Of a stretch of 40,075 nucleotides of DNA, positions 33,039-40,075 are shown piece after piece (within the stretch, counting starts at the first letter, position 1; every line of letters starts with the position of its first letter). The notes under the pieces are model-generated. The model made no database searches and was not told the origin of the DNA. It saw only the letters and a program-made list of their open reading frames with translations. The stretch covers positions 28,185 to 68,259 of the forward strand of contig NYTE01000050.1 of NCBI GenBank assembly GCA_002683335.1, given 5' to 3'. The position numbers and the translations under genes were made by a program. This stretch comes from Halieaceae bacterium. GTDB lineage: Bacteria > Pseudomonadota > Gammaproteobacteria > Pseudomonadales > Halieaceae.

Positions 33039-34057
33039 GTTTACTTCGAGTGACTTCCCCTCATGCGTCGGGCCTTGGAAAGGTCTCTGCAGTAATGCGA
33101 GATGTTTTGCTGGCGACGGTACCCGGCGTTCTGGTGATGACGTGGTTCTTTGGCCCGGGAACGCTGATCAATTTGGTTTTGGGCGCCGCCGTGGCATTGG
33201 CTCTGGAATACGGTGTCATGGCGCTTCGCGGCCGTGACCCTCGGGTAGCGATATCCGACCTCAGCGTTCTGGTGACCTCCACACTACTTTGCATCGCCCT
33301 CCCCCCCTATGCCCCCTGGTGGCTCATTGTGATTGGCGTTTTCACCGCGGTGCTCCTCGGTAAACAGGTGTTTGGTGGTCTTGGTTATAACCCTTTTAAT
33401 CCCGCCATGGTGGGGTACGTGGTACTGCTAATTTCGTTCCCAATACAAATGAGTAGTTGGGCATTACCCCGTGGTCTGGAACCTGTCCCGGGCGTCGGCG
33501 AGGCGCTACAGAGAGTCTTCTCACCTGGAAGCATCGATGCTTTGACCGGAGCGACACCGCTGGATCTGTTGAGACAAAATACCGGGCTGCTGTTTGAAGA
33601 TCTGATGATGAGTCGTCCAGAGCTATCTGGTTGGGCCGGTCTGGGTTGGTTTGAGGTCAATCTGGCATTTTTGTTGGGTGGGCTTTGGTTGCTGTACCGC
33701 AGAGTATTCACCTGGCACGCGCCGATCGCCATGTTGGCCGCACTAGGGCTCTGTGCACTCATGGGCTACGACGGTGGCAGTTCACAAAGTGGGGGCAGCG
33801 CCTTGTTTCATCTATTCAGCGGCGCCTCAATGTTTGCCGCCTTTTTCATTATCACCGACCCCGTGAGCTCGGCCGTCTCCAATCGAGGGCGACTGATTTT
33901 TGGCGCGTTGATCGGTCTGCTCGTGTATCTGATCCGAACGCTGGGTAACTATCCTGATGCAGTGGCATTTGCTGTACTCATTTTGAATTTTTGTGCACCT
34001 TTTATTGATCACTACACCCAGCCAACGGTGTACGGCACACGGAAGCCAACGCCATGA
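33035..34057 (+). CDS. rnfD: Electron transport complex subunit RsxD/RnfD
   Basis: GTG start; KQVFGGLGYNPFNPAMVGY, FMN-attachment motif LTGATPLD; operon position. Confidence 0.97.
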   Translation: MSLLRVTSPHASGLGKVSAVMRDVLLATVPGVLVMTWFFGPGTLINLVLGAAVALALEYGVMALRGRDPRVAISDLSVLVTSTLLCIALPPYAPWWLIVIGVFTAVLLGKQVFGGLGYNPFNPAMVGYVVLLISFPIQMSSWALPRGLEPVPGVGEALQRVFSPGSIDALTGATPLDLLRQNTGLLFEDLMMSRPELSGWAGLGWFEVNLAFLLGGLWLLYRRVFTWHAPIAMLAALGLCALMGYDGGSSQSGGSALFHLFSGASMFAAFFIITDPVSSAVSNRGRLIFGALIGLLVYLIRTLGNYPDAVAFAVLILNFCAPFIDHYTQPTVYGTRKPTP

Positions 34058-34689
34058 AATGGCTAGTTTCGGTCGGTCTTGGTGGCGCCGTGCTGGCGCT
34101 TTTCGCGGCAATCACCTCGCTGGCAATCGGGTGGACCTATCTCGGCACCCAATCACAAATCGAGTTGGCGATACGCCGTGCGGAAGCGCGACAACTGATG
34201 GAGATTTTCCCAGCGGGCACGCACGACAATGACGTGGTGGACGATACCTTTCCGCTAGAAGCCGAGACGGCATTGCTTGGTTTGCGCCAAAACCGCCGGG
34301 GGTACCGCGTGCGGGAAGAGCGTCGCGTTATCGGTGTCATTTTGCCTGTCACCGCGAGGGATGGTTACAGCGGTGATATCCGAGCATTGGTGGGTGTGCG
34401 CAGCGATGGCTCGGTTGCCGGTGTCCGGGTGGTGGCGCACAAGGAAACACCTGGGTTGGGAGACAAGGTAGACTTGCGCAAATCAGCGTGGATTCTGGGT
34501 TTTAACGCGCGCAGTCTGGGAGACCCTGCCATCAGTGGTTGGACCGTCTCGAAAGATGGCGGAGCGTTTGACCAATTCACAGGCGCCACCGTCACACCGC
34601 GGGCAGTGATCCTCGCTACGCGCCGCGCTTTAGAGTACGCTCAATTAAACAGTGCAACCCTTTTTGAAACGCCGGTTAACGACCCATGA
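34054..34689 (+). CDS. rnfG: Electron transport complex subunit RsxG/RnfG
   Basis: [16 protein letters not shown] motif [11 protein letters not shown]; operon position. Confidence 0.97.
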   Translation: MKWLVSVGLGGAVLALFAAITSLAIGWTYLGTQSQIELAIRRAEARQLMEIFPAGTHDNDVVDDTFPLEAETALLGLRQNRRGYRVREERRVIGVILPVTARDGYSGDIRALVGVRSDGSVAGVRVVAHKETPGLGDKVDLRKSAWILGFNARSLGDPAISGWTVSKDGGAFDQFTGATVTPRAVILATRRALEYAQLNSATLFETPVNDP

Positions 34690-35399
34690 GTCAGCCCTCC
34701 TACAGCCAGCTCACGCTTAATGGATTGTGGAAGAACAATCCCGCGCTGGTACAGTTGCTTGGGCTGTGCCCCTTGCTCGCCGTGACCGCCTCTACCGTTA
34801 ACGCCATGGGTCTCGCCGCAGCAACGCTGTTTGTTCTGGTGGTATCGAATACTACAGTGTCACTGATTCGCAATGTTGTCTCAGATACTATTCGCCTACC
34901 GGTCTTCGTCATGATTATCGCTGCAGCGGTGACGATCACCGAGCTGCTCATGCAAGCCTTTAGCTACGAGCTGTATCAAATTCTTGGCATCTTCCTGCCA
35001 TTGATCACAACGAACTGCATCATTCTGGGTCGAGCGGACGCGTTTGCCAGAAAAAACCCTTTGCCTGCTGCTATCTATGACGGGTTCATCATGGGGCTGG
35101 GGTTCGGGCTGGTGCTCGTATTGTTGGGCGGCATCCGGGAGCTTTTGGGAACCGGCGCCCTCTTCGCTGACATGCAACTGCTCTTTGGCCCTGACGCAGC
35201 ACAGTGGCGGTGGGAGATATTCTCTGTGGACTATCCTTTTCTGGTGGCGATTTTGCCACCGGGTGCTTTTTTGGTCACCGGTTGTTTGATCGCGCTCAAG
35301 AACCAGATCGATCTCTCACTACAGCGCAGGGCACGATCTGACGACGATATGAAGGCAAGGGGCAGCAAGCGTGTTCGAGTCACGGGGACCGTCTCCTAG
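34686..35399 (+). CDS. rnfE: Electron transport complex subunit RsxE/RnfE
   Basis: [69 protein letters not shown]. Confidence 0.97.
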   Translation: MSQPSYSQLTLNGLWKNNPALVQLLGLCPLLAVTASTVNAMGLAAATLFVLVVSNTTVSLIRNVVSDTIRLPVFVMIIAAAVTITELLMQAFSYELYQILGIFLPLITTNCIILGRADAFARKNPLPAAIYDGFIMGLGFGLVLVLLGGIRELLGTGALFADMQLLFGPDAAQWRWEIFSVDYPFLVAILPPGAFLVTGCLIALKNQIDLSLQRRARSDDDMKARGSKRVRVTGTVS

Positions 35400-35435
35400 C
35401 AGACACCGTGGTGCCAGCAGCGACCTGCCTCGGCG

Positions 35436-35855
35436 TCAGTGCAGGGAGAGCGCATCCCCTACTACCAGCGTTCCCAGAATTTCCTCAATTGCCGCGTCGT
35501 CCATTCCCGCATCCTCAAGATCACAGATGTAGGTGATGTAGAGTAGTGCCTTGCCGTAGTCGAGATACCACTCCCTAACATGGGTCCCATCGTCCTGAAA
35601 CCGACCTGCGAGTCCGGTAAACGCCCCAAAACGGGCGGCCGTCCACTCTTCCACCTCGGGGGACTCAAAGGCCGCTAGTTCCGTCAGGGCGGCTTCAGTA
35701 TTGGCGCCCAACTCCCCGGGCTCTTTCACCAGTGTCGTGAGCGCCAACTCGCCAATGCCATCCTGATCAGTAATACTGATTACACCGTCATCCTGCTGCG
35801 CAGACCACTCAAGAGGCAGCATCAAGCACCAGTAATCGGTTTCGACAATATTCAT
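35436..35855 (-). CDS. Hypothetical protein (small acidic, PsbP/DcrB-like fold suspected)
   Basis: 139 aa ORF with 4-nt overlap with rimI; no motif recognised with certainty. Confidence 0.75.
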   Translation of the reverse strand: MNIVETDYWCLMLPLEWSAQQDDGVISITDQDGIGELALTTLVKEPGELGANTEAALTELAAFESPEVEEWTAARFGAFTGLAGRFQDDGTHVREWYLDYGKALLYITYICDLEDAGMDDAAIEEILGTLVVGDALSLH

Positions 35856-36313
35856 TCCAGCTTCTCCGTCGCCTGTAGTGTCAGCGACATCAGTATTGCA
35901 TCCTCCCGCTCACCCGTGGGAAGCGGGTAATAGTTCTGACGTCGGCCTGTGAGTTCAAAGCCCATTTTCCCGTAGAGCGATCTGGCGCTGACATTAGATT
36001 CTCTTACCTCAAGGTCCACTGTTCGCACATCATCCTGCCCAATCACAGACAGGGTCTCTTTAAGTAGAGTGCGCCCATAACCGGATCGCCTCAGCCCACG
36101 ACTGACCCGCAAATCCAATAGCTCAGCCTGCTGTTCGACACATTGGTACCAAATGGCACCCAGGGCATGCCCCTCGGCCACCAAGCTCCATGCCCGATAA
36201 TGCGGTTGCGACAGCAAACCTACAAGAAAATGCAACGTTGGCCCCGTTTCTTCAACATACAGTGCGCCCAGAGTCTTCTCTGCCTGCGCAGTAGTCAGGG
36301 GCTGAAGCGTCAT
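35852..36313 (-). CDS. rimI: Ribosomal protein S18-alanine N-acetyltransferase (GNAT)
   Basis: LLDLRVSRGLRRSGYGRTLLKETL, VDLEVRESNVSARSLYGKMGFELTGRRQNYYP. Confidence 0.93.
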   Translation of the reverse strand: MTLQPLTTAQAEKTLGALYVEETGPTLHFLVGLLSQPHYRAWSLVAEGHALGAIWYQCVEQQAELLDLRVSRGLRRSGYGRTLLKETLSVIGQDDVRTVDLEVRESNVSARSLYGKMGFELTGRRQNYYPLPTGEREDAILMSLTLQATEKLE

Positions 36314-36319
36314 GATCTG

Positions 36320-37183
36320 TTAATTGGAAGCCACCAATGATTTCAGAACCCCCCAGGCCTCGCGCTTGATCGAGGGTTCCTGCAACATTGCCAGGCTCGA
36401 AGGAATATGGTGCAGCGCCGGGGGTAAAGATGGCAGCACCTCGACCGACCCCAACTGAATGATCACTTGAGATTGATGATCCGTGATCAGCCGCTGAAGA
36501 AATCCTGAGAGCATGTCCTCTAACCCATCTTTTTGAGATGGCTTGAAGCCGCCACCCGGTGGCCAATCAAACTGTTGGTGCTCGCAATTTACTGTGGATC
36601 CGCGAATGGCACGCGCCATCGCAGCAATCAAATGCAATTGCTCTTTTCTCAGTAGATAATCGTCGAGTTGTTCTATCCACAACACGTCTCGGGTGACAAC
36701 AATCAGCAAGGACAATCGCTCGTCGGCTTTATTCTGAATTACGTTAAACGGGGGGTTTTCCTCTGGATTAACCTCATCGCTCACGCCAGAGGACTTCGCA
36801 CCATTGTCATCGCGAAGCAAGGCGCGGAGTTGTTCACCCTGCATCTTGCTCTCGGCCTTAATCAGCGAGCCGCTCTCCGCAGCCGCTCGATGCTGACGCT
36901 CTGCTGTCAGCGTTTGGCTGGCCGCCAAAAGTGGTCCATCAACCGCTGCAGTTCCGTTTATTTCCGCGCCAAGTGCCCCGCCCACTGCCAAAGCCCCGCC
37001 GCCAGTCTCGAGATTGGGAGCGGCAAATCGGTTAGCAGGCATCGCACCCACCGCATCACAGCGACTTATCATCGGTATCAAGCCAAGATGAGCCAACAAC
37101 GCTCTGCGGGCGGCTTCCCGCTCCCACACCGTGTCGGCCACCATCTCAAGCGCACCCATTACCTTATCGTCACCGTTACTCAT
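36320..37183 (-). CDS. Putative divergent DNA polymerase III psi subunit (HolD-like)
   Basis: Immediately upstream of rimI (holD-rimI order in E. coli); N-terminal RALLAHLGLIPMISRCDAV resembles psi LQQLGITQWSLRRPGAL; C-terminal IPSSLAMLQEPSIKREAWGVLKSL resembles psi LTDLRANPTARAALWQQI; low-complexity/insert region between. Confidence 0.6.
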   Translation of the reverse strand: MSNGDDKVMGALEMVADTVWEREAARRALLAHLGLIPMISRCDAVGAMPANRFAAPNLETGGGALAVGGALGAEINGTAAVDGPLLAASQTLTAERQHRAAAESGSLIKAESKMQGEQLRALLRDDNGAKSSGVSDEVNPEENPPFNVIQNKADERLSLLIVVTRDVLWIEQLDDYLLRKEQLHLIAAMARAIRGSTVNCEHQQFDWPPGGGFKPSQKDGLEDMLSGFLQRLITDHQSQVIIQLGSVEVLPSLPPALHHIPSSLAMLQEPSIKREAWGVLKSLVASN

Positions 37184-37209
37184 AGCGTTAGTATCTCACG
37201 CCGCGCGAT

Positions 37210-38052
37210 TCAACCGAACCAACGCCATCCCCAGCGTCGAAAAAAACGAATGGCGCCAGCAATAAACCAGCCAATGTGCCGCAAACCTTTCCGCGCTGCA
37301 TCACCACCATGGTGGACGATTGTCACATCTTGACTCTCAATAATATCCCCCAGCTGTGCCAGCTTCATCGACAAATCGTAGTCTTCAAAATAGAGGAAAT
37401 ACGATTCATCAAAGCCACCCACCTGATCCAGGGCATTGCGACGAACCCACATACAACAACCTGACGCCAACGGGATTGCCCTGGTGCGGCGGCTTTCGCT
37501 GTGATGTCTCATCTCGTAGCGAGCGAGGCTTTTGACATTGAGCCGGTGTAACCACCGTGGAGCAAAGGCCCTCAAGGCCAGTACCCAAACAGAAGGGTAG
37601 GCTTTTGCCAGATACTCGGGTTCTCCCAAAGACCCGACTCCAATAGGTGCCAGCAAAGCGATCTGGGGATCGCTACTCAACAGACGCAATGCTTCCATCA
37701 TCGCACGCTCGTCAAGCACCACGTCGGGATTCAAGAGCAAGTGATAGCGACTATTGACCTTCGACAAGGCAACGTTGTGCCCGGCACCATACCCACCATT
37801 TACCGACGCACTAACCCACTCGATAGAAAGTCCCGCCTCGTCGCGCCAACGCGCACAGATGGCGCGGCCACGGAGTGCATAAGCTGGATCGCGGCTGTTA
37901 TCCACGCAGATCATCGGCACTGCTGATAACTCGGTATTGCTTAATGCCTCAGTCAAGGACCGCAGCAGGTTATCGAACTGGTCCAGATTACTGTGGAACA
38001 GCACCACGCTGATGGCCAGTTCGGGGGCTGAATGCGAGGGGGCCGGAGTCAT
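37210..38052 (-). CDS. Family 2 glycosyltransferase (rhamnosyltransferase-like)
   Basis: ELAISVVLFHSNLDQFDNLLRSL, NGGYGAGHNVAL, YHLLLNPDVVLDERAMMEAL, SGCCMWVRRNALDQVGGFDESYFLYFEDYDLSMKL. Start at MTPAPSH chosen; ORF is open to 38244. Confidence 0.92.
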   Translation of the reverse strand: MTPAPSHSAPELAISVVLFHSNLDQFDNLLRSLTEALSNTELSAVPMICVDNSRDPAYALRGRAICARWRDEAGLSIEWVSASVNGGYGAGHNVALSKVNSRYHLLLNPDVVLDERAMMEALRLLSSDPQIALLAPIGVGSLGEPEYLAKAYPSVWVLALRAFAPRWLHRLNVKSLARYEMRHHSESRRTRAIPLASGCCMWVRRNALDQVGGFDESYFLYFEDYDLSMKLAQLGDIIESQDVTIVHHGGDAARKGLRHIGWFIAGAIRFFRRWGWRWFG

Positions 38053-38742
38053 CACGCCAGAATACCAGTGTCGCCCATTCCGGGATACGCGGACGCACTG
38101 CGATTGGCCTGTGGCGGCAGTTGCGACTCCAATGGCGGAGGGTTTATTGGTGGCAGTCAAACCACTGAGTTCACCATCTCTTATCAGACAAGCGGCCGGT
38201 GCGATGTAATCGCCCCGGCCTCCACTATCGGTGATACCAATCACGCAGGTGCTTTTGCGGTGTCATTTGCTGTGAGCACAGCAGATAGAGGGGAACCCAC
38301 GGCAGATCCGGATCAGGTGTCAATTTTGTCGACCCTGTCCAGGGGCTCGTAAACCGTCAGAGCATATAGCTGCGACGTGAAGGAACCACCAGCGCCGGTG
38401 GACTGCAATGATCCAGACTTTTCTCGAGCACCCCCAGCGTGCGAAGGCACCTAGGAGGTAAAGCAGAGCAACTACTGTCGCCAGCAGGTGTTGTTAACTC
38501 GCTTTAACTGCTAGCGAAAAGAGATCCTTTGATCGGCAGGCGCACGGGGCATAAGCATGAAAAGGCCACTTCGTCCTGCGTATGGCCCAGCTTATCGATA
38601 AGAGCATCGCCAGCCGGATGTCAAACGAGGCTCTGGCGTGTATCGTACCGTTTATAAAAGTGCGAGATTTTTAACCGTTACGCACACATGCTTGAATATG
38701 ATCTGCGCAACGAAACACTAGGAGAATAAAAGGAATATTTGT

Positions 38743-39456
38743 ATGAAGAAGATCATCATATCGGGGCTCTCCTTGGCCGCATGGCTGCTGAGCTTGTCGG
38801 CTGCTGCCCAAACATTGGGCAACTACTACGTCAATGCGTTTACTCTCGGCGCCGACGGTAGCCAAGGTGGTTACGAGTTTGGTTTTGGTTGGGCCGACCC
38901 GGCAAAGCTTAGAATTGACCAAAGCGGGGACAGCGTTACCTTCTATCCCAACACGTCACTGTGCAATGACGACGCTAACTGGTGCGATGCCACTAACGCA
39001 TTGGGAGGCAACTGGTATATAGAGGCCTCCGCTTTTGCAGAAACGACTGTCAATGTTGGAGACGCCGCTCAGGACTTTGAATTTAAGGGTTGTTTTACCG
39101 GGGGAACACTTACTAACAACCATACACTGGTGGCCTATATGCAGGTTTTAAACCCCGACGCAGGCTTTGCAGTATATGATGGAACCTATCAAGCAGACTC
39201 CACTGGGTGTTGGAACTTTACGCATAGCGAGCCAGGCACTGCAAATGCAATCGTGCAATACGGGTTGAAAATGGTCGGACAAAACGTTAACCCAGCGTCT
39301 GCAGCCGAAGCCGGTTTCTACGGTGCGCTCCTTAACCGAGATCCTGCACCGGCGGCCCCCCTTGATGCCAACGTTATACCGACCTTGCCACTAGGTGCAC
39401 TGCTTGGACTGCTTGGCATCGTCGGCATGTTCGGGGTTAGACAGTTGCGCAAGTGA
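38743..39456 (+). CDS. Secreted protein with IPTL-CTERM-type sorting signal
   Basis: N-terminal signal peptide MKKIIISGLSLAAWLLSLSAAAQ; C-terminus NVIPTLPLGALLGLLGIVGMFGVRQLRK = IPTL motif, TM helix, basic tail. RBS AGGAGA upstream. Confidence 0.85.
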   Translation: MKKIIISGLSLAAWLLSLSAAAQTLGNYYVNAFTLGADGSQGGYEFGFGWADPAKLRIDQSGDSVTFYPNTSLCNDDANWCDATNALGGNWYIEASAFAETTVNVGDAAQDFEFKGCFTGGTLTNNHTLVAYMQVLNPDAGFAVYDGTYQADSTGCWNFTHSEPGTANAIVQYGLKMVGQNVNPASAAEAGFYGALLNRDPAPAAPLDANVIPTLPLGALLGLLGIVGMFGVRQLRK

Positions 39457-39525
39457 TCCTGACTTCGCGCTAGAGAGCCACTTGGTCTGCGGTGGCTCAA
39501 AGCCGTCGCGCTTAGCGCGCATGAG

Positions 39526-39552
39526 CCGCCCCACATGGGGTGGTTTTTTTTT
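39526..39552 (+). terminator. Intrinsic terminator
   Basis: CCGCCCC-acat-GGGGTGG stem (39526-39543) followed by a run of T. Confidence 0.9.
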
Positions 39553-39938
39553 ATTTACATAAGCGCTTACGATATTCCGCAACGCCTATCACCAATCGGG
39601 CTCAGCGGCTGCGCCTCAATAATAAGGGTATGTGCGGGGAAAAGGCGCGAAGCAAGCGATTCGGCCAGTCCATTGCTGTCGCGACCCCCCCGCTAATCTC
39701 TCGCGTCAAGGACACGGTCGCGCCGATACGTGGCTTTTGCGCTCACCTGCCACGCATAGCTCCTTTACTAGTTGTTTTGTCGAGCGGATGGGCTGTTCTA
39801 GCGCTTTTTAAAAATGGAGGGCCGCTGTCGCAATCCAGTTCCTGCTTGTGTATTACCAGAAGCATTGCTGCGGGTGACCTCCCACACTAACACCGGACTA
39901 CGCCACATTATCCCATGGGCGAAAGTGCCCGTCCGGCC

Positions 39939-39964
39939 AAAAAAAAGCCACCCTTACGGATGGC
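39939..39964 (-). terminator. rRNA operon intrinsic terminator
   Basis: Minus strand GCCATCC-gtaa-GGGTGGC then TTTTTTTT, just downstream of the 5S rRNA 3' end. Confidence 0.92.
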
Positions 39965-39978
39965 CTTAATTATTTAGA

Positions 39979-40075
39979 AGCCTAGCGATGACCTACTCTC
40001 ACATGGGGAAACCCCACACTACCATCGGCGATGCACCGTTTCACTGCTGAGTTCGGAATGGATCAGGTGGTTCCA
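39979..40075 (-). rRNA. rrf: 5S ribosomal RNA, partial (3' portion; 5' end beyond right edge)
   Basis: Reverse complement ...CACCTGATCCATTCCGAACTCAGCAGTGAAACGGTGCATCGCCGATGGTAGTGTGGGGTTTCCCCATGTGAGAGTAGGTCATCGCTAGGC matches bacterial 5S rRNA. Confidence 0.95.

Noticed and set aside
36668-37333. 221-aa plus ORF
   Set aside because: Antisense to the holD-like ORF; considered as an alternative coding strand, but the minus strand has syntenic and motif support and compact spacing with rimI.
38521-38600. Possible c-di-GMP (GEMM) riboswitch upstream of the IPTL-CTERM gene (GCGCACGGGGCATAAGC...)
   Set aside because: Only a superficial resemblance to CACAGGGCAAACC; the required conserved second half and stems are not evident.
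39540-39890. 116-aa plus ORF beginning in the terminator T-tract
   Set aside because: Start lies within the terminator, no RBS, no recognised homology; probably non-coding DNA between the IPTL gene and the rRNA operon.

Overview
This window looks like a chromosomal core region of a marine-type gammaproteobacterium. That placement is inferred from protein content and gene order; no database search was run. From left to right it contains: rpsB (partial, minus) divergent from map; glnD-dapC-nth-yffB/arsC-like-dapD-dapE; an SDR-like hypothetical protein and rsmJ; a leucine-rich-repeat lipoprotein with an LpxL/HtrB-type acyltransferase; a metallo-beta-lactamase-fold hydrolase, bamC and dapA; a DUF3806-like protein; a NUDIX hydrolase, sppA, DUF2069 and wrbA; yihY and a TlpA-like lipoprotein; a PTPS/COG0720 protein divergent from an SDR and a yhhQ-type transporter; hda and DUF2066; purM-purN-DUF3108; dcd; a short mrp/apbC; metG; the complete rnfABCDGE operon; a hypothetical protein, rimI, a large holD-like gene and a GT2 glycosyltransferase; a secreted IPTL-CTERM-type protein; and the 3' part of a 5S rRNA gene (minus). 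I see no CRISPR array, prophage, transposase or recognisable defence island. The observations I consider most worth following up are: (1) a compact multi-stem structured RNA candidate ending in a strong intrinsic terminator downstream of the PTPS gene (about 20313-20445, minus); (2) the PTPS protein has the ExxHGH (PTPS-III-like) motif without the QueD cysteine, next to an SDR and a queuosine-precursor-type transporter; (3) an oversized cryptic DNA polymerase III psi (HolD) candidate upstream of rimI; (4) a degenerate SDR-like protein sharing a palindromic double stop codon with dapE; (5) an IPTL-CTERM protein followed by a 3' region with mutually exclusive hairpins.
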